DNA from: Cliona cf. orientalis
Lineage: Eukaryota; Porifera; Demospongiae; Clionaida; Clionaidae
Length of the DNA stretch: 64,000 nt
Direction of reading: 5' to 3'
Assembly (NCBI GenBank): GCA_963930775.1
Contig: OZ005696.1
Coordinates: forward strand, 5,456,001-5,520,000
Shown here: positions 1-13,100 of the stretch, in pieces
Layout of the letters: the number at the start of each line of letters is the position of its first letter
Numbering within the stretch: the stretch's first letter is position 1
The notes under the pieces: model-generated
What the model saw: the letters and a program-made list of their open reading frames with translations, nothing else
The model's database searches: none
What the model was told of the DNA's origin: nothing
Program-made: the position numbers and the translations under genes

Positions 1-1799
1 GTCCCTCTCCTGTTACATAATTCTTCCATTTTCATATAATTTTTGTAGTAAATTTCCATGACTTGTATACACGTAGCTTCATGCAGTAGATTATAGGTTC
101 TGAAAGGACAGACCTAGCATACATGTATAAATAGCATGTAATGTACATGTATTATATTATGTACCAAGGTGTGCATATTCAAAATAAGCCCCCTCTCCAG
201 TCTTGGCTATATCTACAGCTGAAAAAAGTTGGGGGGGGGGGGGGGCTTATTTTTAGGAGGATAATTATAGTATAGTAGTACCCTTGCGAAATTAAGATAT
301 CGGCCCACCCCGTTTGCCCGCTGGCTCTAGCAATATTAAAGTACGTATAATATGATCTAATAGATACTGTTTAGTCGGTTTCTATATGTGATTTAGAAGA
401 CCTCAGGTCTCTCATAGAACCCTCACTTTGCTCAGAATTCTATATTATAGAGTCACTAATATGTATGTATGGAGCAAAGTACTACGTGTATTCTGCTCTA
501 TGTTCGTGTCTATACACTAATACAAGAGCTACATTTGTAGAAAGGGGGCTCAGCATGATAAGAATATATTTTGTTTCATACTGCCATCTTTCTCAAATGG
601 TCCCTTTCCTTAATTAAGCTGATCACATAATACAATGGAACCTTGCTTAGCAGTCACTCAGTAAAGTGGTCAGTAAGCAAGGTCCCAAAATTTTATCAAT
701 AGTATAGTGTAAGCCGCCATTTATCGGCATACAAATTTCCCCGATTTATAACTCCTGCCAGGAATGATGTATGAACTTGGTTCTTGCACCGAAAGAAAGC
801 TCATAAAGTAGGCTTTCATTAGCTAGAATCCAGAGAGGTATACCCTATTAATTAACGATCTACGAGCACTAATGCGCAGACATCACAATACCATTTATTG
901 TCAACCGGTACATATTATTGGCACACCTATTCTTTCCATATTGGCGAATGCGCCATTTTTTGGCACCTGGGCTTTCTTGAGCCTTTTACTGCTGCCTTAC
1001 TTGCCATAAAATCATAGAAAAAATATCCCCAGATACCTTCTCACTATATCTCTCTTCTCATATCGATCGCTTGCTTCGTCTTTGAACAGCAGCCGTGACT
1101 GTGTTGATACTACACATAAAATCGATACTTGAGCCATTTCAACAGTACGATAAAATCACGAAGGGCTAGGATGTGTACTTTCAAAGGGCACTGACAGCCT
1201 GGGTATACAAAAAAATGTATACACAATTAATAACACACCTGCATGGGGCAAATAAATGATAATCCTGCTTAAACTTTAAGTATGCTCAGCTAATACGATG
1301 TCATGCATAATCTACAAACACTGCCATATTTTTGTTGTTTTCGCCACTATCATATTGTGTGAGTGCTCATGTTCTGGCAAAACTTCCAGAACCATTCTAA
1401 TGGCAGCTCTTAGGCCGCCTTTGAGCTGCTTATGAATTTTTCGATTCTAATTGGAGGGACCTGCTTGATTTGTAATTATTTTTAGGGGCGCCTAAATTAA
1501 AAGTATGCAGTAATTGGTTCTGTCATTGCCGTCATCATCCGTATGAAACTCGCCAGATCTCAATATCTAGGTGTCTTAGTGAGTGGCCAGTACTATCACA
1601 ATGTCAAATAGCCGATAGGCCACACCTATTGACCACACTAAGTATGCCATGTGCTGCTCAAATTGCGCATACTCAAGCTCATTATAGGTAAGGGTAACTC
1701 ATCACGTCTTCAAATACAGACTCATAGATTCATGGCTCTGAATCTCTAGTGCACTACAATGATAAGGATTGCTCTAAAGAGTTGAGCTCAATATTGTTA
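1..1799. other. noncoding stretch, 3' flank of Ig receptor A
   Basis: No coding signal is seen here. A short hairpin lies at about 179-262, where AATAAGCCCCC pairs with GGGGGCTTATT and a run of 15 G sits beside it. A repeat-like piece at 634-695 pairs GGAACCTTGCTTAGCA with a nearby inverted GTAAGCAAGGTCC and resembles a DNA-transposon end. About 130 bp at 1578-1690 are similar to 4497-4660, so this is a dispersed or duplicated noncoding block. Confidence 0.5.
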
Positions 1800-3282
1800 T
1801 TAGAGGAGGTCTCTAGGTCTCATGCCCGGTGCAGGTTGGCATGTGGGATGTTGAAGGTGGCTGTATTCACCATCATCCTGCAGCCAGAAAAACAGTGTAA
1901 TTTCATATAATATTGCACTTCTCATCTCATAGACTTACTGTGATAATGACAACTCGATCATAATCCATCGTACACAGAGTATAGCCAGAAGCCTGTATTG
2001 TGCATAATACATTTGCATGGACATGTATACATTTGCATGATTATCCATTCTTTATTTACTTCATCAGTTTGAGCGCAGTGAAACGTTGATATCTGTTGTC
2101 TTTTGTCGGTACTTGAAGTGTGTGCATTGCTTATTGTTTGCACTGGTGGTAGGTGTAGCTGTTTTTTCTTGAACAAGAACCCACATATGGATAACACAAT
2201 CATGATGATCATAACCCCCACTAATATGACTGAACAGCAGATTATGATGGCTTCAACTTCACCACTGCTCAGAGAATTGGTGACTGAAAGCATAAACACA
2301 GGATACTAAGTTCACGTGGGAACTAAATATGATAAACTGTGTACCGTTGGAGTGTATGGTGTTGGTAGAGGCAGTGGAGGCCTTTCCATTCCCTTGTGTA
2401 GGTACTGAGGGTGCTATGTGGAGATATAATGTATTTTAAGCATTGTGTAGTAAGATACAAATAGAGGGAGATATTGTGTACATGTATTATACTTACCATC
2501 TGCTGTTATTGTGTAATTTCCAACTTCTCTTTCCATGTTAGTATCATGAACACATCTGATAACTTCCCCGTCTGCATCTTGAATGGTTTTGATACACAGC
2601 TGTGAGATGTAGCAGTTACTTGAACTGTTAAATGGCAGGCTGTATCCGAGTATTGTCCCATTGTTGCATATTCCTCTGGTCCCATTTGATGTGTTGAATC
2701 GACTGTGCAAGAGTAAAATCTCGTGATTTGATTCTGCACAATTTAGAAGATCACCTTTGAACACCGTTGATCCCAGTCCTCCAGTACTGCATTCCAGTAC
2801 TAAACTGAATTCTTTGCACACAGCTGTTGTCCTATTGACTTCTGTCAAACTCGGAGTACAATCTAGCGGACAAATAACAATAAACAAAGTGTTGTATAGT
2901 TGATAGATCGAGGCTTATCCCTAGGGCTTATACTAAGGAACTGGAGACAGGACAGTGTATACCTATATGAGATGTAGCTACCAGAAGTCTGCTGTGTGTG
3001 ATGTGAGTGATGGATTTCACAAGTTTCATGCAACAAGATGCAACAGATGAAGTATTTTTCTCTCTTATGAATGCTAGTTAGTTCAAACATAATTTTGGAT
3101 GTGTGTACCACTTTCAATCAATGGAGGCAGAGCACCATTTGTAAATCACTTACTTGCTGATGCATAACTGAGAGAGACAGCCACTACATGTATCATCTAA
3201 AATGCACACATATAAGCAGCATATAGTATTAATTCAATAGCATATCTCTCCCATACATAAAACTCACCATTGGCAGCTTCAT
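1800..3282 (-). CDS. single-pass Ig-like receptor with ITAM-like tail, copy A
   Basis: Six exons join in phase to about 259 codons: 3268-3282 (start, MKLPM), 3154-3196, 2497-2862, 2060-2283, 1939-1992 and 1800-1877 (stop TAA). Exons 1-2 give a signal peptide ending ASA. Exon 3 (about 122 residues) is an Ig-like ectodomain: it has paired cysteines, a LVLECST strand and several N-glycosylation sequons (NRT, NGT, NYT). Exon 4 has one membrane helix followed by KKK. The tail carries NAHTSS, GYTLC, a DYDRV motif in exon 5 and EYSHLQ in exon 6; YDRV and YSHL are eight residues apart, as in an ITAM. The gene is a tandem paralogue of the gene at 6144-7406, with identical exon phases. It probably acts at the cell surface and recruits SH2 proteins when phosphorylated. 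The Ig fold is judged by eye and the ligand is unknown. Confidence 0.72.
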
Positions 3283-6143
3283 TGAAGATATACGGTGACA
3301 GGCTTATCTCTAGATGTCAGATTGTTAGTGTTGGAAAATATTTCAGTGGGACAGGACTGATATCTAACTGTGCTCTAATAAATGCATATTATGCATGATA
3401 CAGGACTATATACATATGTACATGTACATGTATGCCTGTTTGAAAATTTTCAGTTGATAGTATAATATGTAGCAGTTTCAGTTTGTTTACGGTCTATATT
3501 AAATCTACAATAAACATGGTTCACCGGAGGGATGCTGCATAGTGTATGGATGAACCTAGTAACCTTAGTAGCCTTTCCCATTCAATTGCTTGATATATGT
3601 AAACCACTTGGCCTAAGCTCTACATGTAGCCTGTGCTACAAAATAGCAGTGTTATCCAATATATAGTTAATCCTCAGTGCACATGTGCTGGAAGGGGTAC
3701 ACTAGTTAGTCTGTGTGTGTGTGTGTGTGTATGTCCATGTATTTGTCACTATACGCATCATGTGGATGTCAAATTTGGGGGTGTTTGAAGACAAAGTACA
3801 TGTATTGATTTAGCTGAAAGTGCGTTGTGCAAGATTTTAAGCTATGCTTTAGTTTGAGCGAAGGAAGACCCCACTATCACTGTCTGAGCAGTTTATGTAC
3901 TAATTAATGGGCAACGACTAATTCTTTCTCCAGTATAGTCACTCTACATGTACCTGCTTCCCATAATTATTATATTCTTTGCTGTAGAGAGCGATTGAGC
4001 ATTATTGATATCGTGAGAATCTAGGAGTTTGCAAATTATGAGAATTCTAAAGTACCAATGTTTTTATACATTATCAACATTCATAATAATAATCACAAAT
4101 TTGTATAGAAAACAGTACATGTATAAGTGACACCAAGCCTAATGATTTAAAACAGTTTGTGATAATATCAGAAACCCTCCCTCTCCCACCCCCACACGCA
4201 CATGTGCAAGGTTCTGTAGTTCATTGCTGTCCACACAAAATTCCCAGAACTTGACATCTAGCAAGGGCTTATTGAGCTAGCTAGACGAGTATGAGTGTGG
4301 AAAATGGAAAGGCTGGAAAAAATGAAGTGAAGAAAGGTATCTGATTGGTCCCCTATTGGTGTAGCGACACGGATTCGATGCAGTTATACCACTTTTAGTG
4401 ACAGTACGTATACGTTTTTACTTAGGTTCCTTGAGCTCAAGCAAAGGCAATAACAGCACTACCTTCAGTAGCTCGATAAGCCCTTGGTCTAGACATGTTG
4501 GCCAGCACTATCACAACGTCAAAACACAAAGAACTGATGAATTTTGCTTCAAACCACTTGAAGCAAACCACTTGAAGCAAACCACTACTACTAACCACTC
4601 ATATTGATCACACCTAATGTACTCCATGTGCCGTTTTAACTGCACATGCTTGAGCTCGTAGGTAATAATTATCATGTTGTAAAGCTTAGAATAAAGTACA
4701 TGTACAGTGCAAGTGTATGGAACATGGCTATATAAATGGTAGTCTGCTGAGTGGCAAAGTCATGCAGTGTGTGGAGGCCCTGGGTATTTGCTCTAGAGAC
4801 TTCTTGTATTCATAACTTCCATCAGCTATACTGCTATCAAGGACTGAATTTCTGGCAACAGCAATGTTTATCAACTTATCCTCTAGGGAGTACACAGAGT
4901 TGAATGGGACAACAGTGGCCTGTCAAGGGTTCCATTGACTACTTGAGTGCAGTGCTGACCAAACTGTATCAACTCGTGCTGTAGCAGGTTCAGTAATGAG
5001 CTAATTAGCTCTTCTATACAGTACATCAACTGGTACTAGCTGGTATTAATGATTGATGGTAAGATGCTTGTGGAAAGCCGTGGCATGCCTGCCAATTAAC
5101 ATCTGCTATCATAATAATTATCTGGAGTGATCATTATGTGCAATAGTGAAATGTGGTGCTCATGATGTCGTAGTGGGAGACAGGCAGTCTTGAACATTTA
5201 ATGCTTACTGTATAGTGGGAAACTTTCAAGGGAGAAAACCATCACGATTTACAGCCACCCGCGAAAGGTTTCTCCACTAAATTTTAGGCATACTACACCT
5301 GTTTATGCAATCAGTTCAACATCCTGTGAAAGTTTTTTTCCATGAAATGGTCCCTTCCTACTGATTCACAAAAGTTTTATCCTTCGAAAGTTTCCTGCTA
5401 TACAGTAATATGATTGGTCAGTTATCTGCAAAAGCCATGAAAATGTATGGTATAGGGAAGAACAATATCGTACAGATTATGACGGAAAGGGATGAAACTT
5501 CAATGGAGGAAATATGAAGTTGTAGAATAACTCAACTGCTACTGTTGGTAAACCTCTATTGAAGTTCATACACGTGACTGTTCGGCTTACATTTTCGTTA
5601 TCATAACTGTACACCTAATTTTTTGATGTGCAACTTTCTCTCTTATCCATCATTAGGCACATTGCCTCAATCGATCAATCGATAGCTGTACGTGCGATAA
5701 TATGTGTTACGATCATACTAACACTTACATGTGTATGATGTCAGTGTTCGTAACAGCTTTTATTGATTTCCAAAATTTGATGCTGTGCGTGCAGTAATAC
5801 ACAGCCCTTCTATTGTGACACACTTTAATAATGTGTCGGCATGTATTAAGTGTCCTCTATCACAACTAGTCTACCCAATATACTCAGAATAGGAGACTTG
5901 AACATTAGGCTATACAGACAAGCATGTACACCGTAGTATCCCAGCTAAGTGCCCACAAGCGCTTAAACATAACTCGCAAAGCTGGCTCGCATGGGCACTT
6001 ACCCAGGATATAAATTGCATATGTTTGTATAGAAGCTGTTACATTGACCCCTTGAAATGGGGTACATGGGTGCTTGCCCGGGACGCCACGGTAATAATTA
6101 TGTTTATAACGTTCGACTAGTTAGAGTACATGTAGGTCTCTAG
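3283..6143. other. spacer between the tandem Ig receptor genes
   Basis: About 2.9 kb with no convincing exon. It holds a (GT)n run near 3712-3731, a triplicated CAAACCACTTGAAG-type unit at 4550-4585, and the block at 4497-4660 that matches 1578-1690. The short open frame at 4398-4607 lies in this repeat and has no recognisable features. The promoter of copy A must lie just above 3282, but no core element can be named. Confidence 0.45.
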
Positions 6144-7406
6144 CTATAAATCTCTTTCCCAGTGCATATTGCCTGTGGGATATTGAAGGTGACTGTATTC
6201 ATTGTCATTCTGCAGCCAGAAAAACAGTATAATAATATTGCAGTTTTCATCTCATAGACTTACTGTGGCAATGTCCACCTTGTCGTAGTCCGTCATACAC
6301 AGAGTATAGCCAGGGACCTGCAGTGTGCAGTGTACAAGTAGCATGACTAATACTGGTTCAGCATAAAATTTATACTTCATCATCTTGAGCACAGTGAAAT
6401 GCTGATGTCTGCTCTTTTGTGTCTGTGGTTGAGGTGTATTCATTGCTTATTGTTTGGAGTGGTTGTTGCTGATTTTTCTTGAATAAGATGAACCCAAATA
6501 TTGAGAATGATAATATCATCATCACGATAATCGCAATCCCCACTAAGATTGAACAATAGATTATGATTTCTCCACTGCTCAAGGCACCGGCTGAAAACAC
6601 AACACAGACAGGATAATTATGTACCTTGGATGCATAAATGCACTTTAGTAAGCAAAAACTTACCAGTAGCAGGAGGGATCATAGAATCTGTTATATTTGT
6701 TGGTATTGAATAGATCCCAATTTGTCCTGTTGTTATTCCATTATCATAAGCACATGTAATGGTTTTCCCAGCCATATGTGGACTGACCATTACACATAGT
6801 AATGAAATAGAGCAATTTCCCAAATCATGAACTGGTAGATCATGTCCAAGTATATTCCCATTGTTGCATGTAGCTAATGAATTGGACCGACTATGTACGA
6901 GAACTATCTCATTATTTGTGTCGCTGCAATTTAGAAGATTTTTTCCACTAAACACTGTCCATCCCTGTCCTTCAGTACTGCATTCCAATACTAAATTGAA
7001 TCCTTGGCAGGCCTTTATTGTCCTGTCTGATGGTCTGAAGCTCAGAGTACAATCTAGAGAAGAACCAAAGAGTTTGACTACGTTGAGCTTCATCTCTATG
7101 TTATGTCCCATTCAAATGCCTTGAACAGGGACATTAATTAAAGGAGTACATTAATATATCATGTAGGTGTGTTATATTATAGTTCTGTTCATATTGATAA
7201 GAGTGGTGGCTCCCTAGTTTATTTACAACAGTGTGAAACATTTTTACTCTCTCATGTGAGCAGAATCATGCATGTGTGCTTACTTCATCACTTACCTGCT
7301 GATACACAACCAAGTGAGACTGCCACTAAGATCTAAAATTCATTATAAGCAGAACTATGGCATTTATAATATCACCATGCTTGAAACTTACCACTGACAA
7401 CTTCAT
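6144..7406 (-). CDS. single-pass Ig-like receptor with ITAM-like tail, copy B
   Basis: Six exons join in phase to 258 codons plus stop: 7392-7406 (MKLSV), 7296-7332, 6664-7053, 6376-6590, 6264-6317 and 6144-6209 (stop TAG). Residues 1-17 form a signal peptide ending GCVSA. Exon 3 (about 130 residues) is the Ig-like ectodomain with the same LVLECSTE strand, LLNCS and HSRS motifs as copy A. Exon 4 has a 25-30-residue membrane helix followed by FKKNQQQ. The tail has NEYTS, GYTLC, DYDKV and NEYSHLQY; YDKV and YSHL are separated by eight residues, and the junction of exons 5 and 6 falls between them. The last two exons are nearly identical in sequence to copy A, including the intron between them, while the ectodomains have diverged. 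That pattern suggests selection on the tail and faster change outside the cell, or recent gene conversion. The function is inferred. Confidence 0.74.
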
Positions 7407-8131
7407 TTGATCAGTATACTTATTCCTAGGAGTTAGATTGTTGTACTATAGCCAACTGTTGAAGTCTCTTTAGTAGACAGAATCTAACTGACAGTGTGCT
7501 TGAACGCTACTTAATTGTATAATAATAATAATATTATGTGCATGTACGTATATGTGTACATATAACCAGAATCATGCCTGTTTGAAAAACTATCAGTTGA
7601 TTTCAACAGTTTCAGTTTGATTATCCATGTGTCATGCTTCACTAGAAATGAATGCTATTTCGTGGAACAGCTGGATAGGCTGTACTTTGTTATATTATGT
7701 TTGAGCTTTTGGGACTATTCCACATTAATTTTGTTTTTGCTAGCCACAATAGTTTTCACCCATTCAATTGAATGTTTATTTACGATGGCTATTCAGCTAC
7801 AGGATTTTATCGATACTATTAATTGTACATCAGTTCTGACCATTCTATCTCAGTGCCTATAATACCTTATAGTGGGAATAGATAGCCAAATTAAAAACCT
7901 TACCAAATGAGTATGCACACCAATGGCGGTAAGCATTTAGAATCTGATAACCAAATTCAAACTTTGCCATTACCAAACTCAGTAGTGCTCGCCAGGTTAC
8001 CCACTATACAGTATACACTTAATCCTGAGTCTACAAGTACATAGCTAGCAGCTCTGCATTTGATACACCATACCAATAAGCTAGCTATGACCAGCCTATT
8101 ATTAATTTTGCACATTGTCATTATTAAATAG

Positions 8132-9515
8132 CATTGAGATGGATGAGCCTCCACTGGTGAAGACGGCAGCCCACCTGTTCAGGCGCTACTGCTACAAGTA
8201 TAGAGACAGTCGTACTGCAGGCATCATCTGTGCTGGCTGGGACAAGAGGGAGGGTGGTCAGGTATGACGCTCTGTATGTACATGTATGTATAATAATATT
8301 ATTATTACGTGTACTACTATATATCACTAGTCTTGGGTTCTGAGGCGTAAAAAGGTGGAATAGTTTTACATATGTAGGACTTGATGCTAAGGGTTGGCCC
8401 TTGGCCTGACCTTCCATAGAAAATATTTATATAGGAAAGGGTAGATACATATAGGATTGCAAGGTGGAGTTACATGTAAGTTATGCTGTTGAGGTGTGAT
8501 TTATTGCAAGGAATGATAATTATACACATGTAGAGGGAGGAGGGACGAGAGGGGATTGGTCAATGTGGTGTATTTGGTGTGGGTGAGTGACCAACGTGTG
8601 AGTAACCGTGTGTGTGTGTGTGTGTGTGTGTCCGAGTTGACTCGTCTGTCTCTGTCTCACTGAGTCAGCACACTCTTCCCTCTCTGCCTAGGTCTACTCG
8701 ATTCCCCTTGGAGGGATGTGTGTGAGGCAATCGTTTGCCATTGGCGGCTCTGGTAGTACCTACATCTATGGCTACTGTGACGCTCACTACAGGACAGGAA
8801 TGACTAAGGAAGAGTGTGTCGAGTTTGTGAAGAATGGTGAGTTCATCTTCACACTCAACATATAGATTTTCCAAGTCCTTTTCCAACGTGGTTTGGTCTG
8901 TGTGCACATGTGTAACTGTGTTGCTAAAATTTTTGAGGTTGAACATTTTTGTGAGTTTTGTGGGTCAGACCAAGGCCAAGAATTTTCTCCTATATATAAA
9001 TTTTCAAATTCATAATAGATGCAAGGTGAGGCTGGAAGCCTTGACCTTAATGTTTTTGGGTGGAATTTGATATCATGTGATATTCCCCCTCCAAAATATA
9101 GGCTATATAGTATGGTACGCATGTATTTGTGTTTGTTTATGTGTGTGAGTGTGTATTCCATGTCTAGAGAGGGAAGGGGAGGAACCATGGAATGAGTACA
9201 ATGTCATGTGTATACTAAGTTTAGAACACAGAATAGTTGTACACTAATATTTCCGCAGAGCATGAAATCCCATACCTATAACATCACATGGAGTAACATT
9301 ATCTAGTCCTCTATCTCTTGTTTGTACCGAAGCTGGTCACATGTCTCTCTCTCTCTCTCTCTCTTCCTTTTCCTGCTCCCCGTGCAGCTCTTGGCCTGGC
9401 TGTTGCTAGGGATGGTAGTTCAGGAGGTGTTCTCCGGCTGGCGGTCATAGAGGAGGGTGGGGTCACTCGCTCCGTCTTCACTGGACCAGAGATACCTCAG
9501 TTTTATGACAAGTAA
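8132..9515 (+). CDS. PSMB6: proteasome subunit beta-1 (PSMB6-type), C-terminal exons only
   Basis: Three exons, 8132-8261, 8692-8836 and 9388-9515 (TAA), join in phase to about 133 residues. They match the second half of the 20S proteasome caspase-like subunit beta-1. Diagnostic stretches are [51 protein letters not shown] and [12 protein letters not shown], followed by EIPQFYDK near the end. A full beta-1 chain is about 235 residues, so the N-terminal half is missing, with the catalytic Thr1, the Asp17/Lys33 region and the RSGSAADTQA stretch. The first exon begins in phase 2, so at least one upstream exon is expected. None was found in the 700 bp above it, and minus-strand genes lie beyond. 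It may be a duplicated fragment, a gene with a distant first exon, or an assembly break. The ATG at 8139 could start a short protein. Confidence 0.82.
8603..8632. repeat. (GT)n microsatellite in the proteasome intron
   Basis: A run of about 13 GT dinucleotides lies in the first visible intron of the beta-1 gene. It has no coding role. Confidence 0.85.
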
Positions 9516-10148
9516 CTAAACTGTAGTGAGCAGTGGACTCCACTTGTATCATATAATTCATTATTATGCTATTAATATTCATTATCCTAATATCTTTGTC
9601 AAGAAACATTATACTCTAGCTATATCGTCTTCAAGCCCATGCATTCCCTGCTTGCACTGATTCTTGAAAACATAGGATTAGCTACAGAATTATTGGAAAC
9701 CAGGCTAGTATATATGGTTTACTAGAATATTAATATTGCACATGTTCTGTAATAATAGTGCATGCATTAGTCGATCATGCAGGATGTTAATTAAATTTTG
9801 GGTGCAATACTATAGCAATAATACACCATGTACATATCATGTACAGTGTGGCCTTGTTAATAATATGAATGAATATTAATATTATTATCGATAATAATTA
9901 TTATGTACTATTAGTGAAATCATGTGACTCAGATCATTGTCAAAAGAATACATGCACACCATAATTGCATAACCACACACAACGTCATAATAATATTATT
10001 ATGACATGTACCAGTACATTCAAAATCAATACACAGCCCATGCAAAAACATGCATCATTGATGATACAGAAAGTAAAAAAAAAACAATAAAAAGCTCAGC
10101 ACGCGTACGTACATACTCGTGTGACATACATAATGACTTCATACATTG
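9516..10148. other. AT-rich convergent spacer
   Basis: The 3' ends of the plus-strand proteasome fragment and the minus-strand Rab-like gene face each other across this region. It is AT-rich with many short palindromes of the ATAATATTAT type and CATGTACATG type. No exon is seen. Confidence 0.5.
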
Positions 10149-13100
10149 CTATAGTATAGTGCATCTACTGTGTTGACAACATGTACAGCACGTAGAGCAG
10201 GCACATCGTCCATGGCAACATGTACATCCCCCCTCCTCCTGCTCTACCTGAGTGTGGGGATTGTTTAGCTTAACAGTGACTAGGGTGTTGTCGGCGGCGG
10301 GGTTGGCCAGCAGGGAAGATCGCTCATTGGCTGCAAAACGGTAGAAGATTGATGTTATAATTAGACTTAGTCATGTACACAGTGTAGTAATATCCATTGT
10401 TAGGTTTCAGATAGTGTTTCATGATTACTATTGTGCAGAGTCATAATGCTTTTAGATAACTACCTACAACTGTGTGAATGATGACTCAGACCTACATGTA
10501 CATGTACGTGTACATGTATAGTGAGTGGGAAATTTGCGTCAGAGATAATGTCCCTATACTGTAGATGCAGTGTCACACGTACACCACCATGCATACAGGT
10601 AGGGATTGGGGACTGATGCTTACAATGTTACTGACTATATATAATATTATTTTTCTTAAATTCAGACTAGGACTAGGATCCTGATACTTATCAAAGGCTT
10701 AGCACTTTTTTGTCAGTAATTACTTCGTGCATTTGAGCACTCTATATAGTGACTTTGGAATGGCTATAATATTATAACTTCTGTCTGTGGACACTATAAG
10801 TAGGGATGTCATTATAGGGATGACCTCTTATCTCTCAACAAGTGCACCACTAAGGGTGTTTTTGTAGTGGGGACTCTTTGAGGGATCCAAAGCATGATCA
10901 ATGTCAGATACACTGACATCAATCATACAATGAAACCTCATTATACTAGTCACTATGGGACCAGAGTATATATGCTGGTTGCTATAGTATGGAAGCCGAG
11001 AAGTGCAATTTACCACACAATGCCATTTCCGCATGTGGAGGGCCAGAGCTCCGCACGCAGGCGAACGTTCTCCGCATGCGGAGGTAGCATCTTGACGTGC
11101 GGAGACCTCTTTTTCAAACCATCACAGCCTAGTCATTTCATTATCCCACCAGTATTAATAGCGTCGACCTTGGCATGCTTAACCTCTTGAAAAGCCTCTT
11201 CAGCAGGCACTGTGACTTCTACAAGGCTATGACTGAGGAAAGGCCCAACGTGAAGGGTGTGGGTAGTGAGACTATGTCCGGCGACGGTCAAAACCGAGAG
11301 CCAGAGTGCGCCACATCACAATTAGATAGTATACTAGTAAGTTGTAGCTAGAGAACACTTAGTAGTTACGGTCCATATTCTCTGGCTACTGGCTCCATCC
11401 ATTCATGGGGCGGAGCCCAATTTCACAAAGCGACCACACCCAGTTTTATTAATAACGCCCATCATATTATTATTGGGTGTGCATATTATTCAGCAGCTAA
11501 CTAGGTAGCGATTTTGAAGCTTGATAAAACGCTCTGCTAAAGCTTCAGAATCGCTAGCTAGTTCATCAGTAGCTGCCAAATAATGCACTGATCGCCCGCA
11601 AGCGGAGCTGCAGGGCTCTCCACATGCTGAAATGGGCGTCGTGCGGTAAATTGCACTTCTTGGCTTCCATACTATAGTGAGGTGGCTGCTTCAGCATACA
11701 AGTAAGCTGAGCTCCACCCATTTCAATGAAATTTCAATTCTATATTTGTATATTTTGATCGCCACGTGTACAACTTTGTAGCTGGCCTTGAAAAACCAAG
11801 ACCAAAGAACTTTGCTGCACTCTATTGTGATGGGGCTGACCGCTACTTTCAAGGAAGGTATAGCTGTGACTGTAGCTGTTGGAACCACTAGCTTGGTCTG
11901 GCCGCTGTATGTAGTGATGGGTGACTATTATGCTGTGTGTATTGGCAAATTTTCTGGAACATTGCATGCTGCCTGTAAGAAGCAAGCTGACCTTTATACT
12001 TAGAGTGACCGTTCAACGTTCAACGAGGTTTCACTGTACCCTAACCCCTAACATTATTGTGACCTTTGAACTGTACTTCTTTTTGTACTCATATTAAGCT
12101 GTTACATGACATTGTAGACCACATGCAACTTTCCAAAAAGCCAGCACAGCAATCTTTATCTGTTAACTAACTATGTACATAATGTACTAACATAAGAGTA
12201 CAAATCATACTACACACATATTACGGGATTAACGTGACCACTCACAAGTTATAATAAATATCCATTTGTGCCTCGTAATAGCTTCACCCCCAGCTTTCAA
12301 TATTGCATGCTGAAAAGCCAACATTTAGGAATGGGATAGAACTAACTCGGGATGAGGCTATTAATAATAATAATAATATTTTTTTATGTCATGTACATGC
12401 AGATGTACTAAGTCTTACAGTTATTGTAGCCAGTGGGGGCAGAACTGCCTCGTACAAACCGCTCCACCACTGCTTCACAGAGACAGGACAGCATCTCATC
12501 CACTCCCTCCCCAGTCGCTGAGCTCACTTCAAACACATGCTCCTCACTGATGTTGTAGTGCTGGGCAAACTCCAACAATGCCTCTCTAGTCACCTCCCTC
12601 CTGGTGGTGGGAAGGTCACTCTTAGTGGCCGCCAAGGCATATATGACATTGGGGTCTTCCACGTAGTACTGGGCCTCTGTGTACCACTTGGCTAGTCTTG
12701 TGAGGAAGTACTCATTGTCCAGACTACAGACAAGGATGATGACTTGGTTTCTCTTGTAGTATTGTGCCGTTAGAGACTGGAACCTCTCACGGCTACCTGT
12801 GTCCATGATTGTCAGCTAGTTGTGTTGCATAAAGGCATGAGGGAGAGGGAGATAAAGAGAAAGAGGTGGGAGGAGAGAGAGAGAGGGAGGGGGAAAAGAG
12901 TGATAAAAAATACGTAAATATACTGTCGAGTGTGGAAAACAATTGGAAGATGAAAATAAACTATCTATTATTACGTACAAACAGAACTGTGCAACAGACA
13001 CACTACAAAACAAAATTTTAAAGATTAGTAGACACCTAAGCATGCACTTACTGAGATTTTTGTTCTCCTATCAGGCCGTAATGTTAATGTATATGATTCA

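Noticed and set aside
7617..7862. Possible N-terminal exon of the proteasome beta-1 gene
   Set aside because: The 81-residue frame is hydrophobic and lacks the Thr1, GADSR and RSGSAADTQ motifs that the missing half must have.
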